64,000 nt of DNA from Piscinibacter gummiphilus (GTDB lineage: Bacteria; Pseudomonadota; Gammaproteobacteria; Burkholderiales; Burkholderiaceae_C). This document shows positions 1 through 8,713 of this stretch, in pieces (within the stretch, counting starts at the first letter, position 1; each line of letters starts with the position of its first letter). A model generated the notes under the pieces. It had not been told where the DNA came from, did not search any database, and saw only the letters and a program-made list of their open reading frames with translations. The translations under genes and the position numbers were made by a program. The stretch covers positions 6,076,001-6,140,000 of the forward strand of contig NZ_CP015118.1 in assembly GCF_002116905.1 (NCBI RefSeq), given 5' to 3'.

Positions 1-881
1 TTTTTCGTGAGCAGCGTGTTCGACGGGCCGCCCGTGAACACCGCCTTGAACGCCCGGCCCATCAGCAAACCGCCGCCGTGGTCGAACACGAGCGCGTCGA
101 GGCGGGTGCCCATCGGCAGTTCGTACAGGCCGGGACGCAGCACGTCGCCCGACAGCGAGTAGAGCTTGGTGCCGCTCGCGTCGCCCAGGCCCAGGTTCCG
201 GTACCACGCGGCGCCGTGGCGCAGGATGCCGGGCACGTGGGCGAAGGTCTCGGTGTTGTTCACCAGGGTGGGTTTGCCGTGGACGCCACTCTGCGCGGGA
301 TAGGGCGGCTTGCGGCGCGGGAACGGGAAGCCGCCCTCGACCGTCGAGATCACCGCGGTCTCCTCGCCGCCGATGTAGAGGCCCGAGCTGGGGACGAGTT
401 CCAGCGACAGCGAGCCCCCGATCGCGGCTTCGACCGGGGCGAGGTGCCCGAGGTCCCGCCATTGCCGCACGGCCTCGCCCACGGCGGCGATGGCCTGCTT
501 CTCGTGGGGGTTGACGTACAGCACCACGTGGTTCGCCCCGGTGGCCACCGCCGCGATGAGCGCGCCTTCGATCACCGCGTGCGGCGTGTGTTCGAGCAGG
601 AACCGGTCCTTGAACGTGCCGGGTTCGTCCTCGTTGCCGTTGCAGATCACGTACTTGTCCCCCGCGGGCCCGGCGGCCACCGGCGCCCACTTGCGGTGGG
701 TGGGGAAACCGGCGCCGCCCATGCCGCGCAGGTCCGCGTCGGCGATCAGCGGGACGATGGCCCGCGGGTCGCGCGCGGCGTTGGCGAGTCCTTCGCCACC
801 GCCCAGCGCGAGCCAGGCCGCGAGGTCGGCGCCGACCCGCGCCTCCGGTTTCATCAGCACCTGGTTCAACGTGGGGTCCAT
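1..881 (-). CDS. NuoF-like NADH/FMN-binding subunit (3' end outside window)
   Basis: Homologue of the 51-kDa NADH-oxidising flavoprotein of complex I and of soluble NAD-linked dehydrogenases. It would take electrons from NADH through FMN. About 293 codons are visible. The N-terminal glycine-rich motif RGMGGAGFPTHRKW, then CNGNEDEPGTFKDR and YIGGEETAVISTVEGG, align with the FMN/NADH-site motifs of NuoF. The C-terminal 4Fe-4S cysteine region would lie beyond base 1 and cannot be checked. ATG at 881 is chosen because GAGGGG lies about 5 nt upstream. It starts 10 nt after the stop of the flavoprotein gene, so it is the fourth visible gene of the operon beginning at 4735. No NuoE-like gene and no complex I membrane subunits are in view, so I infer a soluble diaphorase module feeding the neighbouring flavoprotein rather than respiratory complex I. 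Confidence 0.85.
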   Translation of the reverse strand, partial: MDPTLNQVLMKPEARVGADLAAWLALGGGEGLANAARDPRAIVPLIADADLRGMGGAGFPTHRKWAPVAAGPAGDKYVICNGNEDEPGTFKDRFLLEHTPHAVIEGALIAAVATGANHVVLYVNPHEKQAIAAVGEAVRQWRDLGHLAPVEAAIGGSLSLELVPSSGLYIGGEETAVISTVEGGFPFPRRKPPYPAQSGVHGKPTLVNNTETFAHVPGILRHGAAWYRNLGLGDASGTKLYSLSGDVLRPGLYELPMGTRLDALVFDHGGGLLMGRAFKAVFTGGPSNTLLTK

Positions 882-891
882 CGCATGCCCC

Positions 892-2550
892 TCAGCGAAT
901 GCCGCCGACGCCATGGGCCGGCATGCCGGCGCCCAGGCCGGCATCGGCGCCCAGGTCGAAGTGGGCGTAGGTGGGGAAAAGCTGGGGCGCCTTGACGTCG
1001 AGCGGCAGGCCCGCCAGCGTGAGTTCGCGCTGCCAGGCGTGCACGTGGCCGATGCCGGCCCGGCCCCACAGCGTGCCGCCGTCCGCCGGCTGCGCCGCGG
1101 CCGCGGCGCCGGCGCGGCGGCCCACGCTGACGATGTCGAGCAGCGCGTTGCCCATCAGCCGGTTGCGGCCGTGGATGCCGCCGGCGAGTTCGCCCACGGC
1201 GTAGAGGCCCGGCGTGCCGGTGGCGCCGTGCCGGTCGATGGCGACACCGCCGTTCTGGTAGTGCAGCGTGGGATACACGAGGAAGGGCTCTTGCGCCGCG
1301 TCGTGGCCGCACTTCTTCGCGAGGTGGCGGAGCGTCACGAGGCGCTTGGCCAGGATGCCGGGGTTCGCCTTTTCGAGCGACGGTGTGTCGAGGAAGACCC
1401 CGACCTGGCCACCCCGCTCGATGCCCCGGCCCTCCGCGCACTCGCGCAGGATCGCGGCGGCCACCACGTCGCGCGGCTGCAGTTCGTCGACGAAACGTTC
1501 GCCCTCGCCGTTGATCAGCGTGGCGCCGGCGGACCGCGCCGCCTCCGAGATCAGGCCGCCCGCGAGGTGGCGGGGGTACGCGATGCCGGTCGGGTGGTAC
1601 TGGAACGAGTCGAGCTCGCGCAGGCGCGCGCCGATGCGGTAGGCCAGCACGAGGCCGTCGCCGGTGGCGCCGTAGTGGTTGGACGTGGGGAACTGGTTCA
1701 GGTGCAGCCGGCCGGCGCCGCCGGTGGCCATGATCACCGAACGCGCGCGGACCAAGACGAAGCAGCGCCACTCGAGGTTGTAGACCACGGCCCCGGCGCA
1801 GCGGCCATGGTCGTCGGACAGCAGCTCGACGACGGGGCAGCGGTTCCACAGCGTGATGCCCGGCTCCAGCTCGACCGCCTCGCGCAGCACCCGCATCATC
1901 TCGAGGCCGGTGTAGTCGCGGTACGAGAGGATGCGCGCGGCCGTCGCGCCGCCCGGCTTCTTCCGCAGCAGCTTGCCGCCCAGCGGCCGGTCGTCGTCCT
2001 CCAGGTCGAACATCATGCCCAGCTCGATGAGCCAGCGGATGACGGCGGGGCCATCCATCGCCATCTGGGCCACCAGCTCCGGCTCGCCGCAGAAGTGGCC
2101 GGCCCGCAGCGTGTCCTCGAAGTGGCGCTGGGGGCTGTCGTCCGCGCCCACCGCCGCCTGGATGCCCCCCTCGGCCATCACGGTGTTGCTGTCGCCCAGG
2201 CGCAGCTTCGTCGCGAGGATCACGCGCGCGCCGTCCTTCGCGGCCGTGAGCGCCGCCGCGCAGCCGCCGCCCCCGCCGCCGATGACGAGCACGTCGGTGG
2301 TCACCAGCTGGGCGCCGGCGATGTGGACGTCGTCGATCAGCGCGTTGGCCTGCAGGTGGGCCGCGAAGTCGGGTTGGCAGGGGTCGCCGCGGTTCACCCC
2401 GACGGCGAGGCTGACCCGCGCGCGCGGCCCGTGGTCGGGGTGGTAGCCCTTGAGCAGGTCGGGGACGGACACCTCGTCCGCGCGCTTCGGCGGGGTCGCG
2501 CCCACCTGCCAGCGCTGGCGCGCGAGGTCGTAGGGAATGCCGGAGGCCAT
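892..2550 (-). CDS. Fumarate-reductase/succinate-dehydrogenase-type flavoprotein, non-covalent FAD type
   Basis: 552 aa, FAD-dependent oxidoreductase of the FrdA/SdhA/NadB family. It has a family-atypical N-terminal extension of about 85 residues, then the dinucleotide-binding GGGGGGCAA (91-99), FQYHPTG (317-323), the substrate-site stretch ISEAARS (334-340), catalytic-type R360 in PRDVV, HYQNGG (430-435) and HGRNRLMGNALLD near the C-terminus. Where FrdA/SdhA carry the His that binds FAD covalently (S-H-T-V), this protein has S-N-T-V (Asn 122), so FAD should be bound non-covalently. The long C-terminal domain of SdhA is shortened. It starts 12 nt after the iron-sulphur gene and is followed by a NuoF-like gene; no cytochrome b anchor subunits are seen. 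Most likely a soluble fumarate or related enoate reductase, though a dehydrogenase direction cannot be excluded. Confidence 0.85.
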   Translation of the reverse strand: MASGIPYDLARQRWQVGATPPKRADEVSVPDLLKGYHPDHGPRARVSLAVGVNRGDPCQPDFAAHLQANALIDDVHIAGAQLVTTDVLVIGGGGGGCAAALTAAKDGARVILATKLRLGDSNTVMAEGGIQAAVGADDSPQRHFEDTLRAGHFCGEPELVAQMAMDGPAVIRWLIELGMMFDLEDDDRPLGGKLLRKKPGGATAARILSYRDYTGLEMMRVLREAVELEPGITLWNRCPVVELLSDDHGRCAGAVVYNLEWRCFVLVRARSVIMATGGAGRLHLNQFPTSNHYGATGDGLVLAYRIGARLRELDSFQYHPTGIAYPRHLAGGLISEAARSAGATLINGEGERFVDELQPRDVVAAAILRECAEGRGIERGGQVGVFLDTPSLEKANPGILAKRLVTLRHLAKKCGHDAAQEPFLVYPTLHYQNGGVAIDRHGATGTPGLYAVGELAGGIHGRNRLMGNALLDIVSVGRRAGAAAAAQPADGGTLWGRAGIGHVHAWQRELTLAGLPLDVKAPQLFPTYAHFDLGADAGLGAGMPAHGVGGIR

Positions 2551-2562
2551 GGTGCCGCCCGC

Positions 2563-3213
2563 TCAGACCGGCGGACGCGCACCGGGCGCGTCGAAGTCGA
2601 TCGCCGGTTCGCCGCGTTCGATCTCCTGCAGCCGGCGCAGCAGGTCCGACGGGCGCAGCGAGCGCGAGGCGAGCATGCGCCGCACGAAGAGCCCGAGGTG
2701 GTTGGGCCGGATGTGTTCGGGACAGGCCAGCGTGCACAGGTTGCACATCACGCATTCGTCGAACACGTGGGCGGACGCGGCCATCTCGCCGGCCACGGCC
2801 TGGTTCACGCCGCGCTGCACGTCGAGCCCCTTCGGACAGGCGCGGTCGCAGCCGCCGCAGTGGCGGCAGTGCTCGGCCTCGGGGAACACCTCGCCGATGC
2901 GGGCGAGCGCGTCCCAGCTGTCGCCCAGCTCGTCCATGCGGTAGCGGTGGCGGGCGGCCGGGGTGAAGTACTCGAGGAAGGCGACCTGCATGCCCTCTTC
3001 CACGAGGGTCTCGCAGGCGAGCGCCGTGCGCACCTCGGAGTCCCCGGTGCGCCGCACCAGCACCCGGCACGAGCCGCAGACCCCCTGGCCCATGCAGCCC
3101 ACGCCTTCGACCAGCGTCTGCCCCGCGGCCACCATGGCCTGCAGGATCGAACTGGTGGCCGGCACCTGCAGTGGGCAGCCTTCGACACTCAGCTGGACGA
3201 TCGGATCGCTCAT
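2563..3213 (-). CDS. FrdB/SdhB-like iron-sulphur electron-transfer protein
   Basis: 216 aa. The N-terminal ferredoxin-like domain has cysteines C40, C46, C49 and C67 for a 2Fe-2S cluster. The C-terminal domain has two CxxCxxCxxxCP motifs (C116/119/122/126 and C154/157/160/164), which would bind two 4Fe-4S clusters. Classical SdhB/FrdB have one 2Fe-2S, one 4Fe-4S and one 3Fe-4S cluster; here the second four-cysteine motif is complete, as in heterodisulphide-reductase and thiol:fumarate-reductase type subunits. An ATG 51 nt further upstream is in frame, but ATG 3213 has GGAGGG five bases away and is preferred. It lies between the carrier gene (16 nt) and the flavoprotein gene (12 nt). It probably passes electrons between the NuoF-like subunit and the flavoprotein. 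Confidence 0.85.
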   Translation of the reverse strand: MSDPIVQLSVEGCPLQVPATSSILQAMVAAGQTLVEGVGCMGQGVCGSCRVLVRRTGDSEVRTALACETLVEEGMQVAFLEYFTPAARHRYRMDELGDSWDALARIGEVFPEAEHCRHCGGCDRACPKGLDVQRGVNQAVAGEMAASAHVFDECVMCNLCTLACPEHIRPNHLGLFVRRMLASRSLRPSDLLRRLQEIERGEPAIDFDAPGARPPV

Positions 3214-3229
3214 GCGCCCTCCCTCGTGA

Positions 3230-4735
3230 TCACCAGAACCCGAGCACCTTCCACCACGCGCCACCGATGAAGGTGAAGACGAGCAGTTCCAGCACGCTCA
3301 TGATGAAGCCGACGCGCCACCACACGCCCAGGGTCACGTAGCCGCTGCCGAACACGATCGGCGAGGTGCCGGTGGCGTAGTGGGTCAGCGTCATCATGAT
3401 GGTGGAGCCAGCCACCATCATCAGCACGAAGAGGCCCACGTACTCGGGCGGCAGCAGGTGCACGCCCACGGTCAGGAAGGCGAGCATCATCGCGCTGACG
3501 TGGGCCGTGGTGCTGGCGAACAGGTAGTGCGAGTAGACGAAGGCCAGCACGAGGATGGCCGCGGTGCCGCCCCAGCCGATGCCGCTGGCGGCGATGGTGT
3601 CGCGCATGCCCTCGGAGAACCACTTGATGACCCCGAGCTTGTTCAGCTGCTCGGCCAGCATCACGAGGGCGCCGAACCAGATCAGCGTGTCCCAGGCCGC
3701 CTTCTCGGACAGCACGTCGTCCCAGTCGATGGTGCCGGTGATGATCAGCGCGAACACGCCGAGGAAGGCGACCACGGTGGGGTCGAGGTTCCAGGCCGGG
3801 CCGAAGATCATCTCCGGGACGTTCGCCCACAGCACCAGCAGCAGCCCGAAGGTGCCCATCATCACCTTCTCCTTCGGTGACACGGGGCCCATGCGCTTCA
3901 GTTCGCCGCGGGCGTAGTCGATGGCGTCGGGGGTCTGCTTGAGCTCCGGCGGCGACAGCAGGTAGATCACGAGCGGCATCGCCAGCAGGCACAGCAGGCC
4001 GGGCACCACCATGCACAGCGCCCAGGTGGTCCAGGTGAGGCTGATGTTCGAGTTGGTGGCCTTGGCCACGTAGTCGATCACCAGCGGGTTCGGGGCCGTG
4101 GCGGTGACGAACATGCCCGAGGTGATGGTGTTCGCGTGATAGTTCACCAGCGCCAGGTACGTGCCGACCTTGCCTTCGGTGCCCTTTTCGGGATCCGAGT
4201 CGAACGCGTTCGCGATCGACTTCATGATGGGGTGCACGATGCCGCCGCCGCGGGACGTGTTGCTGGGCGTGAACGGGGCCAGCACCAGGTCGCAGATGGC
4301 CAGGCCGTAGCCGATGCCCACCGTGCGCTTGCCCAGCACCGAGATGAACATCAGGCCCATGCGCTGGCCGAGGCCGGTCTTCTTGAGGCCGCGGGAGATC
4401 AGGATGGCCGCGACGATCAGCCAGATGAGCGGGCTGTCGAAGCTGCTGAGCGCGTCGGCGATCGCGCCCTTGGAGGTGTTGGACGTCACCTCCGCCAGCG
4501 AGACGATGACGATGGCCATCAGTGCCATCACGCCGATGGGCATCACCTTCAGGATGATGGCGACGATGGTGGTCAGGAAGATCGCGACCAGCGTCCACGC
4601 CTCGGGCTTGAGCCCCTCCGGCGCGGGGATCAGCAGCAGCACGACGAGCACCACCGTCGTGATGATGGCCGGGATCAGGCGGAAGGGCACCGCCCCGTTG
4701 AAGTAGCGGAACATCGCCGTCAGTTTCGCGAGCAT
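3230..4735 (-). CDS. DASS/SLC13-family dicarboxylate carrier (CitT/TtdT-like)
   Basis: 501 aa, about 12 hydrophobic segments. The sequence carries family features of divalent anion symporters and antiporters: an SNTSRGGG-type loop after APFTP, an NPLVIDYV stretch, and a C-terminal THYATGTSPIVFGSGY loop. It resembles the tartrate/succinate antiporter TtdT, CitT and plastid 2-oxoglutarate/malate translocators. ATG 4735 has GAGGAG about 7 nt upstream. It is the first gene of a four-gene operon with fumarate-reductase-like and NuoF-like subunits. An imported C4-dicarboxylate (fumarate, tartrate or similar) exchanged for succinate is the natural inference. The exact substrate cannot be read from sequence. 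Confidence 0.88.
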   Translation of the reverse strand: MLAKLTAMFRYFNGAVPFRLIPAIITTVVLVVLLLIPAPEGLKPEAWTLVAIFLTTIVAIILKVMPIGVMALMAIVIVSLAEVTSNTSKGAIADALSSFDSPLIWLIVAAILISRGLKKTGLGQRMGLMFISVLGKRTVGIGYGLAICDLVLAPFTPSNTSRGGGIVHPIMKSIANAFDSDPEKGTEGKVGTYLALVNYHANTITSGMFVTATAPNPLVIDYVAKATNSNISLTWTTWALCMVVPGLLCLLAMPLVIYLLSPPELKQTPDAIDYARGELKRMGPVSPKEKVMMGTFGLLLVLWANVPEMIFGPAWNLDPTVVAFLGVFALIITGTIDWDDVLSEKAAWDTLIWFGALVMLAEQLNKLGVIKWFSEGMRDTIAASGIGWGGTAAILVLAFVYSHYLFASTTAHVSAMMLAFLTVGVHLLPPEYVGLFVLMMVAGSTIMMTLTHYATGTSPIVFGSGYVTLGVWWRVGFIMSVLELLVFTFIGGAWWKVLGFW

Positions 4736-4836
4736 CCGGGGCTCCTCTTCGCGCGTGGATGCCGGATCTTGCGACTTGCGGGAGGGTGCCGCAACTGCAC
4801 CTTCGGGCAATTCCCGGGGGGCGGACACCCGTGCGG

Positions 4837-5724
4837 TCAGCGCCCCTTCGCCCGTGCGCCCAGCACGTTGAGGAGCCCGCCGGTCGCGATCGTCAGGATG
4901 CCCAGGACCGACAACGGGCCAGGCACCTCGCCGAAGAGGACGAAACCCAGCACCACGGCCCAGACGAGGTGGGTGTACGTGAACGGCGCCGCGGTGGCCG
5001 GGCTGATGTGCTCGAAGGCCTTGATGAGCAGGAAATGGCCGAGGCCGGTCGTGAGGCCGAGGCCCACCATCAGCGGCACGTGCCCCGGATCGGGCATCAC
5101 CCAGCTCGGCTGCCAGGTGAAGGTCGTCACCACCAGGCCCACCGAACCGAGGATGAAGTGCGTGGTCAGCGGATGTTCCGCGCCGACGAAGCGGCGGGTC
5201 ATGATCTGATAGAGGCTGTAGCACACCGCCGAACCCAGCGGGAACAGCATGCCGGCGTTCATCCCCGCACCGGGCCGGACGATCAGCAGGACCCCGGTGA
5301 AGCCGGCGAGCACGGCGATCCATGAACGCAGCGGCACACGCTCCTTCAGCAGCGGCGCGGACAAGGCCGTCACCAGCAGCGGCGCCAGGAAGTTGATGGC
5401 CGTGGCCTCGGCGAGGCGGATGTACTTCAGCCCGTTCATGAACAGGAAGGTCACGGCCACGAGCAGCAGGGCCCGCAGGACCTGCGCGACCGGCTGGGAC
5501 GTCTTGACGAGGCGCAGCCCCATCGCCGGCCCGAACACCACGAGCATGAGGCCCGCGTGGGTGGCGTACCGAACCCACAGCAGTTCGGTCACGGGGTACG
5601 TGCCGGCCAGGTGCTTCGAGAGCGCGTCGTAGGTGGCGAAACACACCATCGCCGCCAGGACACACAGCGTGGCCCGCGTGCGGGGGGCGAGGCCCGCCGG
5701 GAGTGCCTCCGGCCGGCTGCTCAC
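4837..5724 (-). CDS. EamA/DMT-superfamily inner-membrane transporter
   Basis: 295 aa with ten predicted membrane helices in two EamA repeats (roughly 15-140 and 155-290), typical of RhaT/YdcZ-type exporters of metabolites or amino acids. The start is taken as GTG 5724, which overlaps the TGA of the upstream AraC gene as GTGA. Only this start gives a complete first helix, and it implies translational coupling. The next in-frame ATG falls inside helix 1. Substrate unknown. Coupling to an AraC regulator suggests inducible efflux controlled by that regulator. Confidence 0.82.
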   Translation of the reverse strand: MSSRPEALPAGLAPRTRATLCVLAAMVCFATYDALSKHLAGTYPVTELLWVRYATHAGLMLVVFGPAMGLRLVKTSQPVAQVLRALLLVAVTFLFMNGLKYIRLAEATAINFLAPLLVTALSAPLLKERVPLRSWIAVLAGFTGVLLIVRPGAGMNAGMLFPLGSAVCYSLYQIMTRRFVGAEHPLTTHFILGSVGLVVTTFTWQPSWVMPDPGHVPLMVGLGLTTGLGHFLLIKAFEHISPATAAPFTYTHLVWAVVLGFVLFGEVPGPLSVLGILTIATGGLLNVLGARAKGR

Positions 5725-6596
5725 TGCCAGATCCTGTAGACCCAGAACGCCTCGTCGTCGCGCGTGCGCCGGCGCAGCTCGTCGGGTGCGAAGCCCGTGA
5801 TGCGCTTCGATTCCCGGCACATGTGCGACTGGTCCGCGTACCCGGACTCCACCGCGAGCTCGGCCATGTTGACGGCCTGGTGCTGCGGCGCCGCGAGCCC
5901 GTCGAGGAAGGCCCGCTCCGCGCGGCTGATGCCCCGCAGCGAGCGCAGGGGCTGCCCGGTCCACTCCTTGATGCGCCGCTCGACCTGCCGCGCGCTGCGG
6001 CCGAGGCCGGACGTGGCGGCGCGCATGGCGATGGCCTGCGTCCAGTCGTGGTACCGGCGGCCCGGAGCGGACGTCTCGGGGCGAGCGGCCTGCCACAGCG
6101 GGTCGAGGAAGTCTTCGAGCAGGGCGACGCGCGTGTCGTCGTCCGGCGCGGCCAGCACGTCGCGGCACATCCGGCACCAGGCCTCGGGGAGCAACTCGTG
6201 CGCGTCGGCGAAGCGGTTGACGAGGTCGGCGGGTTGCACGCCCGTCAACGCGCGGAACGCATCGGGCATCAGCATGAGCATCATCCCGTGGCCAGGACCC
6301 GGGTTCCACGACAGCGAGGGCCGGTCGAACGGCCCCGCGACGACGATGCGCGAGAGCGGCGCGGCCACCGCGGGGCCACGCGGCGCGGCCGAGAACGGCT
6401 GCACGTGGCACTCGCCCTCGAAGAACCAGCTGATGCTGCACAGCGGCGTCAGCGGGAAGTAGTTGTACCGGGCCTCGTCGGGGAGGTCGATGCCGGTGGT
6501 ATCGCGGCTGAAGACGGCCCGGACACAGGACGCCAGGGACACCCGGGGCAGCCAGAGACGATTCACCGCGTCGGACAGGGGCACGGAACGTTCCAT
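5721..6596 (-). CDS. AraC-family transcriptional regulator
   Basis: 291 aa. An N-terminal sensory region of about 185 residues is followed by a C-terminal double helix-turn-helix domain ending in the AraC signature region ESGYADQSHMCRESKRITGF. It reads away from the P450 gene across an 84-nt gap and overlaps the EamA transporter start by 4 nt. It therefore likely controls its own two-gene operon and possibly the divergent P450. Effector unknown. Confidence 0.9.
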   Translation of the reverse strand: MERSVPLSDAVNRLWLPRVSLASCVRAVFSRDTTGIDLPDEARYNYFPLTPLCSISWFFEGECHVQPFSAAPRGPAVAAPLSRIVVAGPFDRPSLSWNPGPGHGMMLMLMPDAFRALTGVQPADLVNRFADAHELLPEAWCRMCRDVLAAPDDDTRVALLEDFLDPLWQAARPETSAPGRRYHDWTQAIAMRAATSGLGRSARQVERRIKEWTGQPLRSLRGISRAERAFLDGLAAPQHQAVNMAELAVESGYADQSHMCRESKRITGFAPDELRRRTRDDEAFWVYRIWQ

Positions 6597-6680
6597 GGTC
6601 GGAGTCTAGGGCCTCGTCCGGACCTCGCATGTCGAAAACGTTCAAGACGGCCGCCGCCGCACACGCCGAACATCGGCGGC

Positions 6681-8102
6681 ATGGACACCCATGCCACCAC
6701 CTCCATCGCGCCCCCGCCCTCCCGCGACGGCCGCCCGCCGGGCCCGTCCTCGCGGTGGTTCGGCCTGCCCCTGCTGGCCGAGCTCCAGCGGGACTACCTC
6801 GGGTTCACCAGCCAGCTCCGGGCGCAGTACGGCGACCTGAGCTACGCGCGGGTCGCCTTCGAACACGCCTACGACGTGTTCTCCCCGGAACTCGTGCGCG
6901 AACTGCTCGTGGCGAACGCGGACGGGCTGAAGCGCTGGGAGCGCGGCCTCGAGGTGTTCGAGCAGCTGATGGGGCAGAGCGTGCTCGTCACCGAAGGCGA
7001 GGTGTGGCAGCGCCAGCGGCGGATGCTGCAGCCCGGCTTCTCGCCCCGGCGCGTGGCCGGCTACGCCGCGCTGATGAGCGATGCGGCCGCGAAGGGCCTC
7101 GACGCGGCGCTGCCCGCCGCCTCGCCCGCAGGGCAGGTGGACATGGACAGGCTGTTCACGGGCCTGGCCATGGACGTCATCCTGCGCACGCTGTTCAGCA
7201 GCGAGGCGTCCGAAGAATCGGCCCGGGCCGTCGGCGCCGTCCAGGTGGCGAGCGAATTCGCGTTCCGGGAGATGTTCCACCCGATGACCCTGCCCGACTG
7301 GCTCCCGCTGCCGGGCAAGGCGGCCAAGCGCCGCGCGCTGCGCACGCTGAGGGACCTCGTCGACGGTCACATCGCCAGGCGGCGCGTCGCGGGAGCGGCG
7401 GAACACGACGACCTGCTCGGCATGCTGCTGTCGGCGCGCGAAGAGACGACGGGCGAGGGCCTGTCGGCGCAGGAGGTGCGCGACCAGTGCATGGTCACCT
7501 TCCAGGCGGGCCACGAGACCACCGCCACGGCGCTGCTGTGGTGGAGCCGCCTGATCGCCGGCGACGCCGAGGCGCTGGAGGGAGCCCGGCGAGAGGTCGA
7601 CGAGGTGCTGCAAGGGGAGACGCCCAGCGCCGCCGACATGGCGCGGCTGCCGTGGCTCACCGCGACGCTGAAGGAGGCGATGCGCCTCTACCCGCCCGTC
7701 CCCGCGCTGATGTCGCGGCGGACCACGCGGGAGATCCAGCTCGGCGAGTGGCGCATCCCCAAGGGCGCGCTGGTGCGCGTGACGCCGTGGGTCATCCAGC
7801 GCGACGGCCGAAGCTTCGAACACCCGGACCGGTTCCTGCCGCAGCGCTTCGCCGCCCCGGACGACAAGGCCCCGCGCGGTGCGTGGCTGCCCTTCGGCAC
7901 CGGACCGCGGGTGTGCATCGGCCAGCACTTCGCGATGCTGGAGATGACGGTGATCGCGGCGATGCTGCTGCAGCGCTACCAGCTGGGGCTGCCCCAGGGG
8001 GCGCCGGCGTGCGAGCCGGTGATGCACGTGACGCTGCGGCCCAGGAACGGGGTCACGCTGAACCTGCGCCGCCGCGGGCCGGCACGCACGGAACGACCAT
8101 GA
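6681..8102 (+). CDS. Cytochrome P450
   Basis: 473 aa, soluble bacterial P450. Visible motifs are the I-helix AGHETT (276-281), the ExxR of the K helix (E332-R335), and the heme-binding loop FGTGPRVCIG with the thiolate Cys at 412. The open frame extends far upstream, but ATG 6681 gives a normal-length N-terminus; its Shine-Dalgarno match is poor. The sequence resembles CYP102/CYP4-like monooxygenases that act on fatty acids or hydrophobic substrates, but the substrate is not predictable. The stop overlaps the next gene as ATGA. No ferredoxin or reductase gene is nearby, so electrons must come from partners elsewhere. Confidence 0.93.
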   Translation: MDTHATTSIAPPPSRDGRPPGPSSRWFGLPLLAELQRDYLGFTSQLRAQYGDLSYARVAFEHAYDVFSPELVRELLVANADGLKRWERGLEVFEQLMGQSVLVTEGEVWQRQRRMLQPGFSPRRVAGYAALMSDAAAKGLDAALPAASPAGQVDMDRLFTGLAMDVILRTLFSSEASEESARAVGAVQVASEFAFREMFHPMTLPDWLPLPGKAAKRRALRTLRDLVDGHIARRRVAGAAEHDDLLGMLLSAREETTGEGLSAQEVRDQCMVTFQAGHETTATALLWWSRLIAGDAEALEGARREVDEVLQGETPSAADMARLPWLTATLKEAMRLYPPVPALMSRRTTREIQLGEWRIPKGALVRVTPWVIQRDGRSFEHPDRFLPQRFAAPDDKAPRGAWLPFGTGPRVCIGQHFAMLEMTVIAAMLLQRYQLGLPQGAPACEPVMHVTLRPRNGVTLNLRRRGPARTERP

Positions 8103-8692
8103 CCTACCACTTCCAATGCCGATGCGGCCGCGTCCGCGGTCTGCTGAGCCGCCCGGAACTCGCGCTGCGAGGCCTCTGCTACTGCAAGGATTGCCGGGCC
8201 TACTCGAACCACCTCGGCACCTCGGCGAAGACACACGACGCCCACGGTGGCGCCGAGTTCATCGCGACCCAGGCCAGGCATGTCCGCCTGTGCGAGGGCA
8301 CGCGGCACCTTGCGTGCCTGTCCCTTTCCGACAAAGGGCTCTTGCGCTGGTATGCGGCCTGCTGCACCACGCCGATCGGCAACACGCTGAGGAACTGGAA
8401 GGTTCCGTACGTCAGCCTGGTCCACACCTGCCTGAAACCCGATCCTGCCGCGTTCGAACGCACCTTCCCGCGGCTGCAGATGCGGGTGAACACGGGCAGT
8501 GCCCGGCAGGCGCCGCCCAGGCTCGCCTTCAGGACCTTCGTCTCGCTCGCGGGCTTCGTTCCGGGAATCGTCGTCAGCGGGCTCACCGGCGCCTACAAAC
8601 CGAATCCGTTCTTCAAGCCGCCGGGCGAGCCGCTGGTTCCGGTGACCGTGCTCTCGACGCAGCAGCGAGACCGCGCCTACCGTGCCGCGTAG
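8099..8692 (+). CDS. GFA/CENP-V-like zinc protein (DUF6151 type)
   Basis: 197 aa. The cysteine pattern CxC (C7, C9), CxCxxC (C27, C29, C32) and a later CC pair (C88, C89) before TPIGN matches the two-zinc fold of glutathione-dependent formaldehyde-activating-like (GFA/CENP-V) proteins. The C-terminal 60 residues include a hydrophobic stretch (LAGFVPGIVVSGL), as in the DUF6151 group. The start overlaps the P450 stop by 4 nt (ATGA), so the two are translationally coupled. Whether it helps detoxify a P450 product such as an aldehyde is speculation. Confidence 0.75.
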   Translation: MTYHFQCRCGRVRGLLSRPELALRGLCYCKDCRAYSNHLGTSAKTHDAHGGAEFIATQARHVRLCEGTRHLACLSLSDKGLLRWYAACCTTPIGNTLRNWKVPYVSLVHTCLKPDPAAFERTFPRLQMRVNTGSARQAPPRLAFRTFVSLAGFVPGIVVSGLTGAYKPNPFFKPPGEPLVPVTVLSTQQRDRAYRAA

Positions 8693-8713
8693 GCCCTTGA
8701 TCCGTATGGGGAA

